The notes below the pieces were generated by a model. The model searched no databases, had not been told where the DNA came from, and saw nothing but the letters and a program-made list of their open reading frames with translations. From the IMG/VR virus record IMGVR_UViG_3300030687_000056, positions 1-21,439 of that record: a stretch of DNA of 21,439 nucleotides. One strand, given 5' to 3'. Of this stretch, positions 1-6,448 are shown one piece after another (position 1 is the first letter of the stretch; the number at the start of each line of letters is the position of its first letter). The translations under genes were made by a program, and so were the position numbers. The stretch comes from a virus.

Positions 1-663
1 ATTTTCCGCAAGCTGATGATGAAAACGGACGGCCAGTTGCCTGCCCGCATCATCAGTTATAACCGCGCCACAAACCGCGCGATGGTTCAACCACTCATCA
101 GCATGATTAGCACCAGTGCGCAACGCGTTGGACGCGCGCCTATCGCCGCCGTGCCGGTACTTGCTATTGGTGGTGGTGGTCTGTTCATCAACTTTCCGCT
201 TGGTCCCGGCGATCTTGGATGGATTGAAGCGAGCGACCGCGACATTTCGCTATTCCTGCAAGGCGCACAAATGTCATCACCTAACGATGGTCGGATTCAT
301 TCGTTTGAGAATGGCCGGTTCATTCCCGACGTGTATGACAAATGGACATTTACGCTTGATGACGGGGCACTCGTAATCAGCACGCTTGACGGTTCAACGC
401 GCATTGTCATGTCAGAAGGTAAAATTAACTTGATTGGTGCTGATATCCAGATCAACGGCATAACGGTTGAAATCAACGCATCTTCGTCAATCAGCATCAA
501 CACCGGAACGTTGGATGTAGACGCTACCGGGTTTGGCTCGATGTTCACCGGCAATGTGAATTTGCCGGTGGCGACAACAATCGCTACCGTGCCATTCCCG
601 ACGCACGTACACAGCGGTGTGCAAACAGGTTCGGGCGATACAGGCGGAGTCGTGGGAGCATGA
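1..663 (+). CDS. Baseplate central spike protein, Gp138/Mu gp45-like (5' partial)
   Basis: Tail-spike (membrane-puncturing) protein at the tip of the baseplate hub. The N-terminal part, with a KTDGQLPARIISYNRATNRA segment followed by a Gly-rich and FPLGPGD stretch, is typical of the Gp138 N-terminal OB-like domain. It is followed by repetitive beta-helix-like sequence (polar/hydrophobic alternation around ISTLDGSTRIVMSEGKINL). The C-terminus carries an H-V-H motif (residues 197 and 199 counted from the ATG at 16) and a Gly/Thr-rich end, as in spike tips that bind iron through HxH. The reading frame is open from base 1 (it reads IFRKL before the two ATGs at 16 and 19), and family members usually have more residues before this point, so the true start is probably outside the window. 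Its stop overlaps the next ATG (ATGA). Family assignment is from motif recognition. Confidence 0.85.
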   Translation: MFRKLMMKTDGQLPARIISYNRATNRAMVQPLISMISTSAQRVGRAPIAAVPVLAIGGGGLFINFPLGPGDLGWIEASDRDISLFLQGAQMSSPNDGRIHSFENGRFIPDVYDKWTFTLDDGALVISTLDGSTRIVMSEGKINLIGADIQINGITVEINASSSISINTGTLDVDATGFGSMFTGNVNLPVATTIATVPFPTHVHSGVQTGSGDTGGVVGA

Positions 664-1028
664 ACATGCTGATGTTATTTGCAGAGAACGAAAACCGTGA
701 CCCATTTATAGACCCTGAAACCGGAGATATGGCGATTGTCACTGGTGCCGCAGCGGTCGCACAGTTGAGCAAGTCGCGGGTCGAAGCGCAACGAAACGAA
801 ATGAAGTACGCGAACAACGAAGGAATGCCGATGTTTCAGACGGCATTTAACCAGTTGAATCCTTCACAGTTTGAAGCAGCGGCGCGCACCATCATTCTTG
901 CCACAACGGATGTGACCGGCATCGAGTCGTTCACCATGTCGTCTGTGGATGGTGTATTGAGCTATACCGCAGTCATCACAACGGTCTATGACGAATCAGT
1001 AACTATCACGGGGATTGCGACGCAATGA
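660..1028 (+). CDS. Baseplate wedge protein, Mu gp46 / P2 W (gp25)-like
   Basis: A 122-aa protein between the spike and J-like genes, the position of Mu gp46. It has the usual traits of the family: an early D-P-x-T/E-G-D-M segment (DPETGDMAIVTGAAA), a middle with a run of charged and Asn residues (RNEMKYANNEGMP), and a C-terminal half rich in beta strands with T-G-I-E and a repeated ITTVY / ITGI pattern. The likely role is a component of the baseplate wedge joining the hub to the J-like protein. The start overlaps the preceding stop (ATGA) and has a GGGAG Shine-Dalgarno just upstream. The end overlaps the next gene by the same ATGA arrangement, so translation is coupled. Assignment rests on size, order and weak motif similarity. 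Confidence 0.75.
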   Translation: MNMLMLFAENENRDPFIDPETGDMAIVTGAAAVAQLSKSRVEAQRNEMKYANNEGMPMFQTAFNQLNPSQFEAAARTIILATTDVTGIESFTMSSVDGVLSYTAVITTVYDESVTITGIATQ

Positions 1029-2299
1029 GCGACGTCTACGATTACATCACTGAAACGGGCGTTATCTCGCCGGATACGTCCGACGTGTTGACCGACGTTC
1101 AGAGCGAATGGGAACTGGCGTTCGGTGTGAACATCAGCACCGATCCGAGTACATACGTTGGTGCACAGGTGACAGCAGAAACGAGCGCGCGCACTGCGGT
1201 TGTCAACACCAATGCGAAAGTCGCGAACCAGATCAACCCGAAGCTTGCGGGCGGTCTGTTCCTTGATGCGCTTTGCGCGCTGATGGGATTGACTCGCGCA
1301 CCGGCAGCACCAACGCAAGTTACGAATGTGATGCTTACGGGTGTCATCAATACCAACATTCCGGCTGGTACGCGTGCATCGGTCGGGCAGAATGGTCCGG
1401 TGTTTGTTCTGACTACCGGCGTAACACTGGCAAGCAACGGTTCGGGCGGCGGTATTGCGTTTGGTCAGTTCGCTGCACAAGTGGCAGGCCCAACGGCCGT
1501 TGCAAGCCTCACGCTTGACTGGCCGGTCGACTCTATCCTTGGATGGGAAACCATCAGCAATGACCAGACTGGTGCGACCTATCCAAGCGGTCAGGCACCT
1601 AGCGTCACAACCGTCGGTACTAACAAGCAAACTGATGCATCGCTGCGTGCGCTGCGTAACAACACGCTTGCATTGCAGGGTATCAGCACGCCGCAAGCTC
1701 AGATTTCTGGTTTGTATAACATCCGTGATGCAAACAACAATCTGCTTGTTACGTCGGTAGCGTATCTGGAAAACGTTACAAGCGCCGTCGAAGTCATCAA
1801 CGGCATCACGTTGCAACCGCACAGCATTTGGGCCTGCGTCGACGGTACTGCAACCGCGCAACAGATCGGTGCGACGTTGTTGCAGAACAAGACGGACGGT
1901 GCGGGCTGGAATGGCGCGCAGTCTGTCGATATCGTTGAACCCGCAAGCGGTCAGACATACGACGTTTTGTTCGATATCCCAACGTATGTATTTATCTACG
2001 GCGCGATGACAATCGTGCAAGGTACTTACACGGGGAACCTGCAAGCCGACGCAGCACAGGCCGTTGCGGATTACTTCGTTGGCAACGTTGATGGTTTCTC
2101 TGCGGTTGGCATCGGGCAGGATGTCAGTCCGTTTGAAATAGCCGCAGCAGTCGTACAAGAGTGCCCCGGTTGCCGTGTGCGTATCTGCAATATCGGCACG
2201 TCGCCGGGTTCGCTCACACCGGTTGATATCGCCATCGCGCAAGGTTCACGTGCACAGACCAACAACACCGCGTTCTCTATCACGGTCGTGACGTCATGA
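1025..2299 (+). CDS. Baseplate J-like protein (Mu gp47 type)
   Basis: A 424-aa protein of the Baseplate_J family, which forms the wedge arms of contractile tails. The N-terminus (ISPDTSDVLTDVQSEWELAF, then STDPSTYVGAQV) and the following LAGGLFLDALCALMGLTR segment are the standard signature, followed by the domain that reads IPAGTRASVGQNGPVFVLTT in this family. The C-terminal third contains the DVSPFEIAAAVVQECPGC region that precedes the conserved final strands. Length is normal for the Mu gp47 subgroup. It overlaps the preceding stop by four bases (ATGA) and the next gene in the same way. A long antisense frame over it is only a shadow of its codon bias. Confidence 0.93.
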   Translation: MSDVYDYITETGVISPDTSDVLTDVQSEWELAFGVNISTDPSTYVGAQVTAETSARTAVVNTNAKVANQINPKLAGGLFLDALCALMGLTRAPAAPTQVTNVMLTGVINTNIPAGTRASVGQNGPVFVLTTGVTLASNGSGGGIAFGQFAAQVAGPTAVASLTLDWPVDSILGWETISNDQTGATYPSGQAPSVTTVGTNKQTDASLRALRNNTLALQGISTPQAQISGLYNIRDANNNLLVTSVAYLENVTSAVEVINGITLQPHSIWACVDGTATAQQIGATLLQNKTDGAGWNGAQSVDIVEPASGQTYDVLFDIPTYVFIYGAMTIVQGTYTGNLQADAAQAVADYFVGNVDGFSAVGIGQDVSPFEIAAAVVQECPGCRVRICNIGTSPGSLTPVDIAIAQGSRAQTNNTAFSITVVTS

Positions 2300-3378
2300 G
2301 CACCAGTATTGAAGATTTCGATTTCAGCGTCGATATCCTGTCTGCGCTGCTATGGCGTAACAACCAGTCCGCCAATCTGCAATCGATATTGCAGCAAAAG
2401 CAGGACTGGTATGCCGCGAATCATGAACAGTTCTGGACTGACTGGTGTACTAACGTTTTCAATCTGGAAACGGCCAATGAGTTCGGATTGTCTGTGTGGG
2501 CGCAGATTCTTGGCATTCCGTTATCGCTGATCGTTGCACCCAATACAGGACCGCAGTTCGGCTTTGATTTCCCCGAACTGTTGACTGACCGGGTTGATGC
2601 CAAGGCATCATGGGTAGCAACGGGTGCCGCGACGATTACAACAGGGCAGGCCGACCCCAACGGGGCTACGCAGGCTGTAGCGGTCACGATGACTGGCAGC
2701 GCCGCCAAGCACGTCGCAATGACTCCTATCGCTGCTGGAATCCCGGCCGGGTCTGTGGCGCTATCGTTTAAGGCCAAACTCATCAGTGGTACGCAGGGCA
2801 CGTTGGCAAGCGATGTTGGCGGTACGACGTTAGGCAACTGGCCCACATTGAGTACATCAGCATGGACTACGGTAACCCTCACCGGTACGACGTCGACCGC
2901 GCATACTGCGTTTAATATCCTGTCGTCAACGACCAGTGCATGTGAAGTTGCGATATTCAATCCGCAACTCAAAGCGAACAACGTGGTTAGTAATGGTCGC
3001 ATGAATTTCAATCAGGGTAACTTTGGCACGTCGCAAGCCGGGGTCGGTCTAACCATCGATCAAAAACGAATCCTGTTGCAGTTGCAGTATTACAAGCTTA
3101 TCAGCCGTTGCACCGTGCCGGAAATCAATGCCCGCATCAAGGCGATTCTTGGTCAATACGGTAGCGTGTATGTGCTTGACGGCAACAATATGGAGTTCGT
3201 CACATACGTATTCGGGTTCACACCGAACAGTGCTTTACAATTTGTTCTTGAAAACTTTGACGTTCTGCCCCGCCCAGCAGCGGTTGGCGTGAAATATATC
3301 GTTTCAACTAGACCCGCGTTCGGGTTCGGTTCGTTCAATCAGAACTTTAACAACGGCACCTTTTGGGCGGAAAATTAA
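2296..3378 (+). CDS. DUF2612 baseplate protein (Mu gp48 position) with inserted beta-rich domain
   Basis: A 360-aa baseplate/tail protein of the DUF2612 family. The N-terminal 90 residues have the family signature (QQKQDWYAANHEQFWTDW, NVFNL, FGLSVWAQILGIPL). The C-terminal part from about residue 232 continues it (FNQGNFG, LTIDQKRILLQLQYYKL, YVLDGNNMEFVTYVFGF, NFDVLPRPAAVGVKY) and ends with FGSFNQNFNNGTF. Between the two lies a segment of about 130 residues (roughly 97-230), rich in Thr, Ser, Ala and Gly, with the rhythm of a carbohydrate-binding-like beta sandwich; ordinary members lack it. The start overlaps the J-like stop (ATGA). The insertion could give the baseplate a surface-adhesion function. 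The family call is strong; the nature of the insert is inferred. Confidence 0.85.
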   Translation: MSTSIEDFDFSVDILSALLWRNNQSANLQSILQQKQDWYAANHEQFWTDWCTNVFNLETANEFGLSVWAQILGIPLSLIVAPNTGPQFGFDFPELLTDRVDAKASWVATGAATITTGQADPNGATQAVAVTMTGSAAKHVAMTPIAAGIPAGSVALSFKAKLISGTQGTLASDVGGTTLGNWPTLSTSAWTTVTLTGTTSTAHTAFNILSSTTSACEVAIFNPQLKANNVVSNGRMNFNQGNFGTSQAGVGLTIDQKRILLQLQYYKLISRCTVPEINARIKAILGQYGSVYVLDGNNMEFVTYVFGFTPNSALQFVLENFDVLPRPAAVGVKYIVSTRPAFGFGSFNQNFNNGTFWAEN

Positions 3379-3380
3379 AC

Positions 3381-4718
3381 ATGAATCAACATTATTTCGA
3401 TGTACCTTTTGGATTCGCTGGTGACGTTACGAGCATTCCCGACCCGCTGCAGGTAGGCGGAACTATCTCGATGACAGAGGGGTGGAATTTTAACTATCAG
3501 CGTGACCTTGCCACAGACCCGGCCGCGTTGCCGATTGACCGGTCAACAATGAACTGGCTACTGTTGCAGATTACAACGGCGTTGCAGGCGTTGCAGACTG
3601 AAACCGTACCTGAATTCATTCTTGCGTCACAGAATGGCGGTGTGGCAATTTCATATGGTCTTGGTGCAGAGGTTCTTTGGTCGGCAAGCGGTAATGCGCC
3701 GTTTCAAAAGTTCGTCAGTATTATTGCCGCCAATGCCAACACGCCATCGGCATCGGACGTGTTGGGTACAACGACCGGCTGGCAAGTCGTGTGCGATCCG
3801 ATTGCGACGTCTGCACAGGCTAGTGCGGGCACTAACAACGCATCTATCATGACGCCTCTGCTTGTCGCACAGCAGACAGCGTTACGCGCCCTGTTGGCCG
3901 GATCGTCAACTCAGGTATTCAACGTCGGCCTGGCGACATCGGCAACACATGCCGTTGAATTTGGACAACTGACAGGGGTCATTGGGTCGACGCGCAATCT
4001 GGTATGTACGAATCTATCTGGTGCGGCAGGAACATCACTTGTCTATACAGCCGACGCGCTTATTGTCGGTTCTGCATTGGGCGGTCTGCAATACGCGCTC
4101 GCCAGTTTCAATCAGACAATGAATGGCGCAACAACTGGTATCGGTGGTTTGGATACCGGCGCACTCGCAGCATCGAGCTACTATGCGATTTATGCAGCGT
4201 GGAACCCGACCACACAAGCCGCGGGCATCTTTGCGCAACTTGAAACTGGCACACCGACAACGGTCTATAGCGGTAGCCATCTGCCAGCCGGATATACAGC
4301 AACGGCACTAATTGGGGAATGGATCACAAACCCTAGCGCACAATTCGTGCAAGCATTTCAACATGATCGGCATGTTACAACAACGTCCCTTGCGTCAAAC
4401 ACATTTACCGCAGCACTTACCAATGCATCAATTACGTTAAACGTGCCATACGGTGCAAAGAAAGCACAAATTGGTAGCACGCAAACGACCACAAGCGGCG
4501 CAACAAGCTATGAAGCTGTGTTGGCATCTAGTTCCCCTGTCGTGGGCGGTACAGCTACGCTTAACGCTAGTATTAGCACTGCTGCTGCTAGTCTTGAACT
4601 ATATGCAGTGCCCGGCTATGTTGACATTCTCACACCGCGCACGTGTTTTGGAACATGGATAGTAGTTGGTGGCGCATCACCACAACTAGTGCTTGCAATT
4701 GCAGGATACGACATCTAA
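3381..4718 (+). CDS. Tail fibre protein
   Basis: A 445-aa protein right after the last baseplate gene and just before lysis, the normal place for a tail fibre. The N-terminal 70 residues (DVPFGFAGDVTSIPDPLQ, MTEGWNFNYQRDLATDP, PIDRSTMNWLLLQITTALQ) match the phage-proximal segment that recurs in many phage tail fibres. A middle domain (residues about 210-330; YYAIYAAWNPTT, LPAGYTATALIGEWITN) resembles beta-rich fibre modules. The C-terminal part is Ala/Ser/Thr-rich beta structure and probably carries receptor specificity. I chose the ATG at 3381, two bases after the previous stop with a GGCGGAA ribosome site, over an in-frame TTG at 3363 that lies inside the preceding gene. No chaperone gene follows. 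Confidence 0.82.
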   Translation: MNQHYFDVPFGFAGDVTSIPDPLQVGGTISMTEGWNFNYQRDLATDPAALPIDRSTMNWLLLQITTALQALQTETVPEFILASQNGGVAISYGLGAEVLWSASGNAPFQKFVSIIAANANTPSASDVLGTTTGWQVVCDPIATSAQASAGTNNASIMTPLLVAQQTALRALLAGSSTQVFNVGLATSATHAVEFGQLTGVIGSTRNLVCTNLSGAAGTSLVYTADALIVGSALGGLQYALASFNQTMNGATTGIGGLDTGALAASSYYAIYAAWNPTTQAAGIFAQLETGTPTTVYSGSHLPAGYTATALIGEWITNPSAQFVQAFQHDRHVTTTSLASNTFTAALTNASITLNVPYGAKKAQIGSTQTTTSGATSYEAVLASSSPVVGGTATLNASISTAAASLELYAVPGYVDILTPRTCFGTWIVVGGASPQLVLAIAGYDI

Positions 4719-4730
4719 GGATAACCCATC

Positions 4731-5015
4731 ATGCAAAATGAAACTTTGGCAGCAAGCGCCGCAAAGGTCACTGCCGTAACATCGGGGACGTTAGTAAGTA
4801 TGGTTCCAAATTCTGGCGCTATCGGGGCGGCGGCGGGCATTCTTGCAGCGAGCTATTCGGCGTTGCAGATCATCAAATCGCTACCGTGGCTTACGGACTA
4901 TTTCATTGCCTTGCGGTCAGGTCTGATTCATCACGATTGGCGTCACTGGCGCAGCATTTCACGGCGCAACGAAAAGGACGACGAGGAGCAACATGATCAG
5001 TCCGTTAAGCCGTAA
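4731..5015 (+). CDS. Candidate holin (possibly pinholin)
   Basis: A 94-aa protein with one clear hydrophobic Gly/Ala-rich membrane segment (residues about 28-48: GAIGAAAGILAASYSALQII) and a weaker Ala/Thr/Val-rich one before it (9-25). A long, strongly charged tail with Arg/His/Asp/Glu follows (residues 62-94). It is the first gene of the lysis cassette and overlaps the endolysin start by 23 bases. Size, topology and position fit a phage holin; the partner endolysin has a SAR-type N-terminus, in which case the holin would be the pinholin kind that collapses the membrane potential. An AAGGA ribosome site lies at the end of the fibre gene. No family signature was recognised, so the function rests on context. 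Confidence 0.7.
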   Translation: MQNETLAASAAKVTAVTSGTLVSMVPNSGAIGAAAGILAASYSALQIIKSLPWLTDYFIALRSGLIHHDWRHWRSISRRNEKDDEEQHDQSVKP

Positions 5016-5496
5016 GGTACTGGCACTTGTCGCGGCTGGGGCATCGGCCGTTGCTATCGCTACGCAATTCCTGTCAGAGAAAGAAGGCGCTGACAGGCTG
5101 GTTGCGTATCAGGATGATAATGGCGTGTGGACCGCATGTATGGGTATCACACGCGGTGTCAAGGCAACCAGCAGTTTCACACCGCAACAGTGCAAAGCTA
5201 TGGATGCGGCAGCGGTGAACGAAGCGGCCGACGAAGTAAAGCGTATAGTAACGGTTCCGCTCACCGAACCCGAACGTGCTGCGGTCATTTCGTTTTGTGC
5301 GTATAACATCGGGCCGGGGAAGTGTTCGACCAGCACTTTCCTCAAAGAACTAAACGCAGGCGACCGTAAGGCAGCATGCGCACAAATCAATCGCTGGATT
5401 TACGACGGGGGCCGTGACTGCCGTATCAGGTCTAATGACTGTTACGGGCAGGTTATCAGACGTCAACAGGAAACCGCACTATGCCAAATGAACTAG
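4993..5496 (+). CDS. Endolysin, GH24 lysozyme with SAR-type N-terminus
   Basis: A 167-aa muramidase (T4-lysozyme/P1-Lyz type, glycoside hydrolase 24) that cleaves the glycan strands of peptidoglycan. The catalytic block is KEGADRLVAYQDDNGVWTAC: Glu31, Asp41 and Thr47 correspond to E11, D20 and T26 of T4 lysozyme, with one extra residue between Glu and Asp. A second conserved block (VPLTEPERAAVISFCAYNIG) and the ending RRQQETALC are typical. Residues 9-28 form a weakly hydrophobic, Ala/Gly/Ser-rich segment after a basic start, the hallmark of a signal-anchor-release (SAR) endolysin exported by Sec. Several Cys residues (49, and more in the C-terminal half) may rearrange on release. A GAGGAG ribosome site precedes the ATG. 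It overlaps both neighbours. Confidence 0.93.
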   Translation: MISPLSRKVLALVAAGASAVAIATQFLSEKEGADRLVAYQDDNGVWTACMGITRGVKATSSFTPQQCKAMDAAAVNEAADEVKRIVTVPLTEPERAAVISFCAYNIGPGKCSTSTFLKELNAGDRKAACAQINRWIYDGGRDCRIRSNDCYGQVIRRQQETALCQMN

Positions 5497-6008
5497 AACT
5501 ATGTAGCGTTGCCGCCATCGTTGGTGCGTTGATCGGCGGCGGTGTATCGTTTGCCATCACACACAAGATTGATGGCGCGGCGCTCGCGCATCAGAAGCAG
5601 TTGAACGCCGACGAAATCGCAAAAATCAACGCGGCATCTGCAAAGCAACTAGCCGACGCGCTTGCCAAGGGTCAGGCAGCAGAAGGTCGCGTTGCATCCC
5701 TTGAACAGCAATACGACACAGAGGTAGCAAATCATGCGAAAGACAATCTTGATTGGCGCGCTAAGTTGCTTGACGGTACTAACCGCGTGCGCGTCCACGT
5801 CACCGCCTGTCATCCTGCCAGCACCGCCAGCAAAGGCACCCCCGCCGCCAGCGCAACTGATGATTCCGCCGCCAGCGCAGACCTATCACCAGCAGTTGCT
5901 GCAAGCGCTTTCACAGTAGTCGACGGCGCAGACGATACAGCGTCGCGGTTGCGCGCTTTACAGGCATACGTGGTGGAGCTACAGAATGACGGATACATCA
6001 GCAAGTAA
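5481..6008 (+). CDS. Rz: i-spanin Rz
   Basis: A 175-aa inner-membrane spanin subunit. It has an N-terminal signal anchor (residues about 8-26, containing a Gly-Gly-Gly run), then a long charged helical periplasmic part likely to be coiled coil (about 32-95, Lys/Glu/Ala/Gln-rich). An Ala/Ser/Thr-rich stretch follows, which is exactly the part that encodes the nested Rz1 in another frame. The C-terminal helix (RLRALQAYVVELQNDGY) is typical for Rz-like proteins. It would join Rz1 across the periplasm and fuse inner and outer membranes after the wall is degraded. The start overlaps the endolysin stop by 16 bases, with AGGA upstream. The sequence-level family match is loose; the nested Rz1 makes the call firm. 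Confidence 0.9.
   Translation: MPNELELCSVAAIVGALIGGGVSFAITHKIDGAALAHQKQLNADEIAKINAASAKQLADALAKGQAAEGRVASLEQQYDTEVANHAKDNLDWRAKLLDGTNRVRVHVTACHPASTASKGTPAASATDDSAASADLSPAVAASAFTVVDGADDTASRLRALQAYVVELQNDGYISK
5734..5919 (+). CDS. Rz1: o-spanin Rz1 lipoprotein, nested inside Rz
   Basis: A 61-aa outer-membrane lipoprotein encoded entirely inside Rz in the +1 frame. Residues 1-18 are a signal peptide (basic MRK, hydrophobic ILIGALSCLTVL) ending in a lipobox L16-T17-A18-C19; Cys19 would be lipidated. The mature chain of 43 residues is very Pro-rich (several PP and PPPP runs), as is usual for Rz1, and ends in a short Gln-rich helix. The residue after the cysteine is Ala, not Asp, in agreement with sorting to the outer membrane. 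A GAGG ribosome site lies about nine bases upstream of the ATG. Rz and Rz1 interact through their C-termini to form the spanin. Confidence 0.95.
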   Translation: MRKTILIGALSCLTVLTACASTSPPVILPAPPAKAPPPPAQLMIPPPAQTYHQQLLQALSQ

Positions 6009-6237
6009 TTTCGCCACCGTGGCGGATGCGACCGCAGCAATTCAGGCACATCCGCTATGCGCACAGTTCATGGCGACGTCGCAAAAGTACGTGGTGTTCT
6101 ATCCAGCCGCGTACACGATACCGGGCGGTGCCGCAGTGGCAATCGGTAACAATCCGCTGGCAGCGCTGAATCTGCTTTATCAACGATTGCAGACGTTCTG
6201 GCAGTCTCAGACCTTGCAGGTAAGCGCCACCACATGA
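5986..6237 (+). CDS. Small hypothetical protein with YVVxYPAA motif
   Basis: An 83-aa protein that I do not recognise. It starts within the last codons of Rz (overlap 23 bases) with a GGAG site nine bases upstream and is the last gene before the terminator. The stretch KYVVFYPAA followed about 17 residues later by PLAALNLLYQRLQ reappears in the N-terminal part of the 189-aa product at 15552-16121 (RYVVSYPAA, then PAALNAMRKYMDAL), so the two share a small alpha/beta module. No signal peptide or membrane segment is visible. Its position suggests a late-transcribed gene that hitch-hikes on the lysis operon; no function is proposed. Confidence 0.72.
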   Translation: MTDTSASNFATVADATAAIQAHPLCAQFMATSQKYVVFYPAAYTIPGGAAVAIGNNPLAALNLLYQRLQTFWQSQTLQVSATT

Positions 6238-6238
6238 C

Positions 6239-6265
6239 AAACTGCCCGCTCGATGCGGGCAGTTT
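6239..6265. terminator. Bidirectional hairpin terminator between convergent operons
   Basis: A perfect 11-bp stem (AAACTGCCCGC at 6239-6249 with GCGGGCAGTTT at 6255-6265) and a five-base loop. It lies directly between the last late gene on the plus strand (stop at 6235-6237) and the stop of the last minus gene (6269). The A/T ends of the stem give a short U-run on both strands, so it probably ends transcription from both sides. Confidence 0.85.
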
Positions 6266-6268
6266 CAA

Positions 6269-6448
6269 TTAGTTCGCATAGATGGGATAAGCGACAACGG
6301 GGCACATGTAATTGGTATCGCTTGGTGCAATATCTATGTCATCGAACACATGCGCTGCCGCATCAACAGGATTGCCGTTTATAGCGTCAAGATGCCGCCA
6401 CGAAATGGTACCGTGAATATCGTAATAGATAATAACAAAGCGGGTCAT
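6269..6448 (-). CDS. Small 59-aa protein after DNA polymerase
   Basis: A 59-aa frame, too short for many gene callers, starting at ATG 6448 that overlaps the polymerase stop (ATGA), so it would be translationally coupled. The product begins MTRFVIIYYDIHGTISWRHL, continues with an acidic middle (VFDDIDIAPSD) and ends VVAYPIYAN. It is followed directly by the terminator hairpin. No membrane segment, no Cys pair and no recognised family. The overlap, position in the operon and normal-looking composition make it likely real. Confidence 0.68.
   Translation of the reverse strand: MTRFVIIYYDIHGTISWRHLDAINGNPVDAAAHVFDDIDIAPSDTNYMCPVVAYPIYAN

Noticed and set aside
986-2242. A 418-codon open frame on the minus strand
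   Set aside because: It lies wholly antisense to the clear baseplate J-like gene, and its product is Arg/Cys-rich with no domain; a codon-bias shadow.
3363-3381. TTG at 3363 as the tail fibre start
   Set aside because: It lies inside the preceding gene; ATG 3381 has better spacing to a purine-rich site and begins the family-typical sequence.
5247-5254. AGTAACGG box inside the endolysin gene
   Set aside because: It lacks the TTGCAT and TATRCT elements at the correct distances and lies in coding sequence; a chance match.
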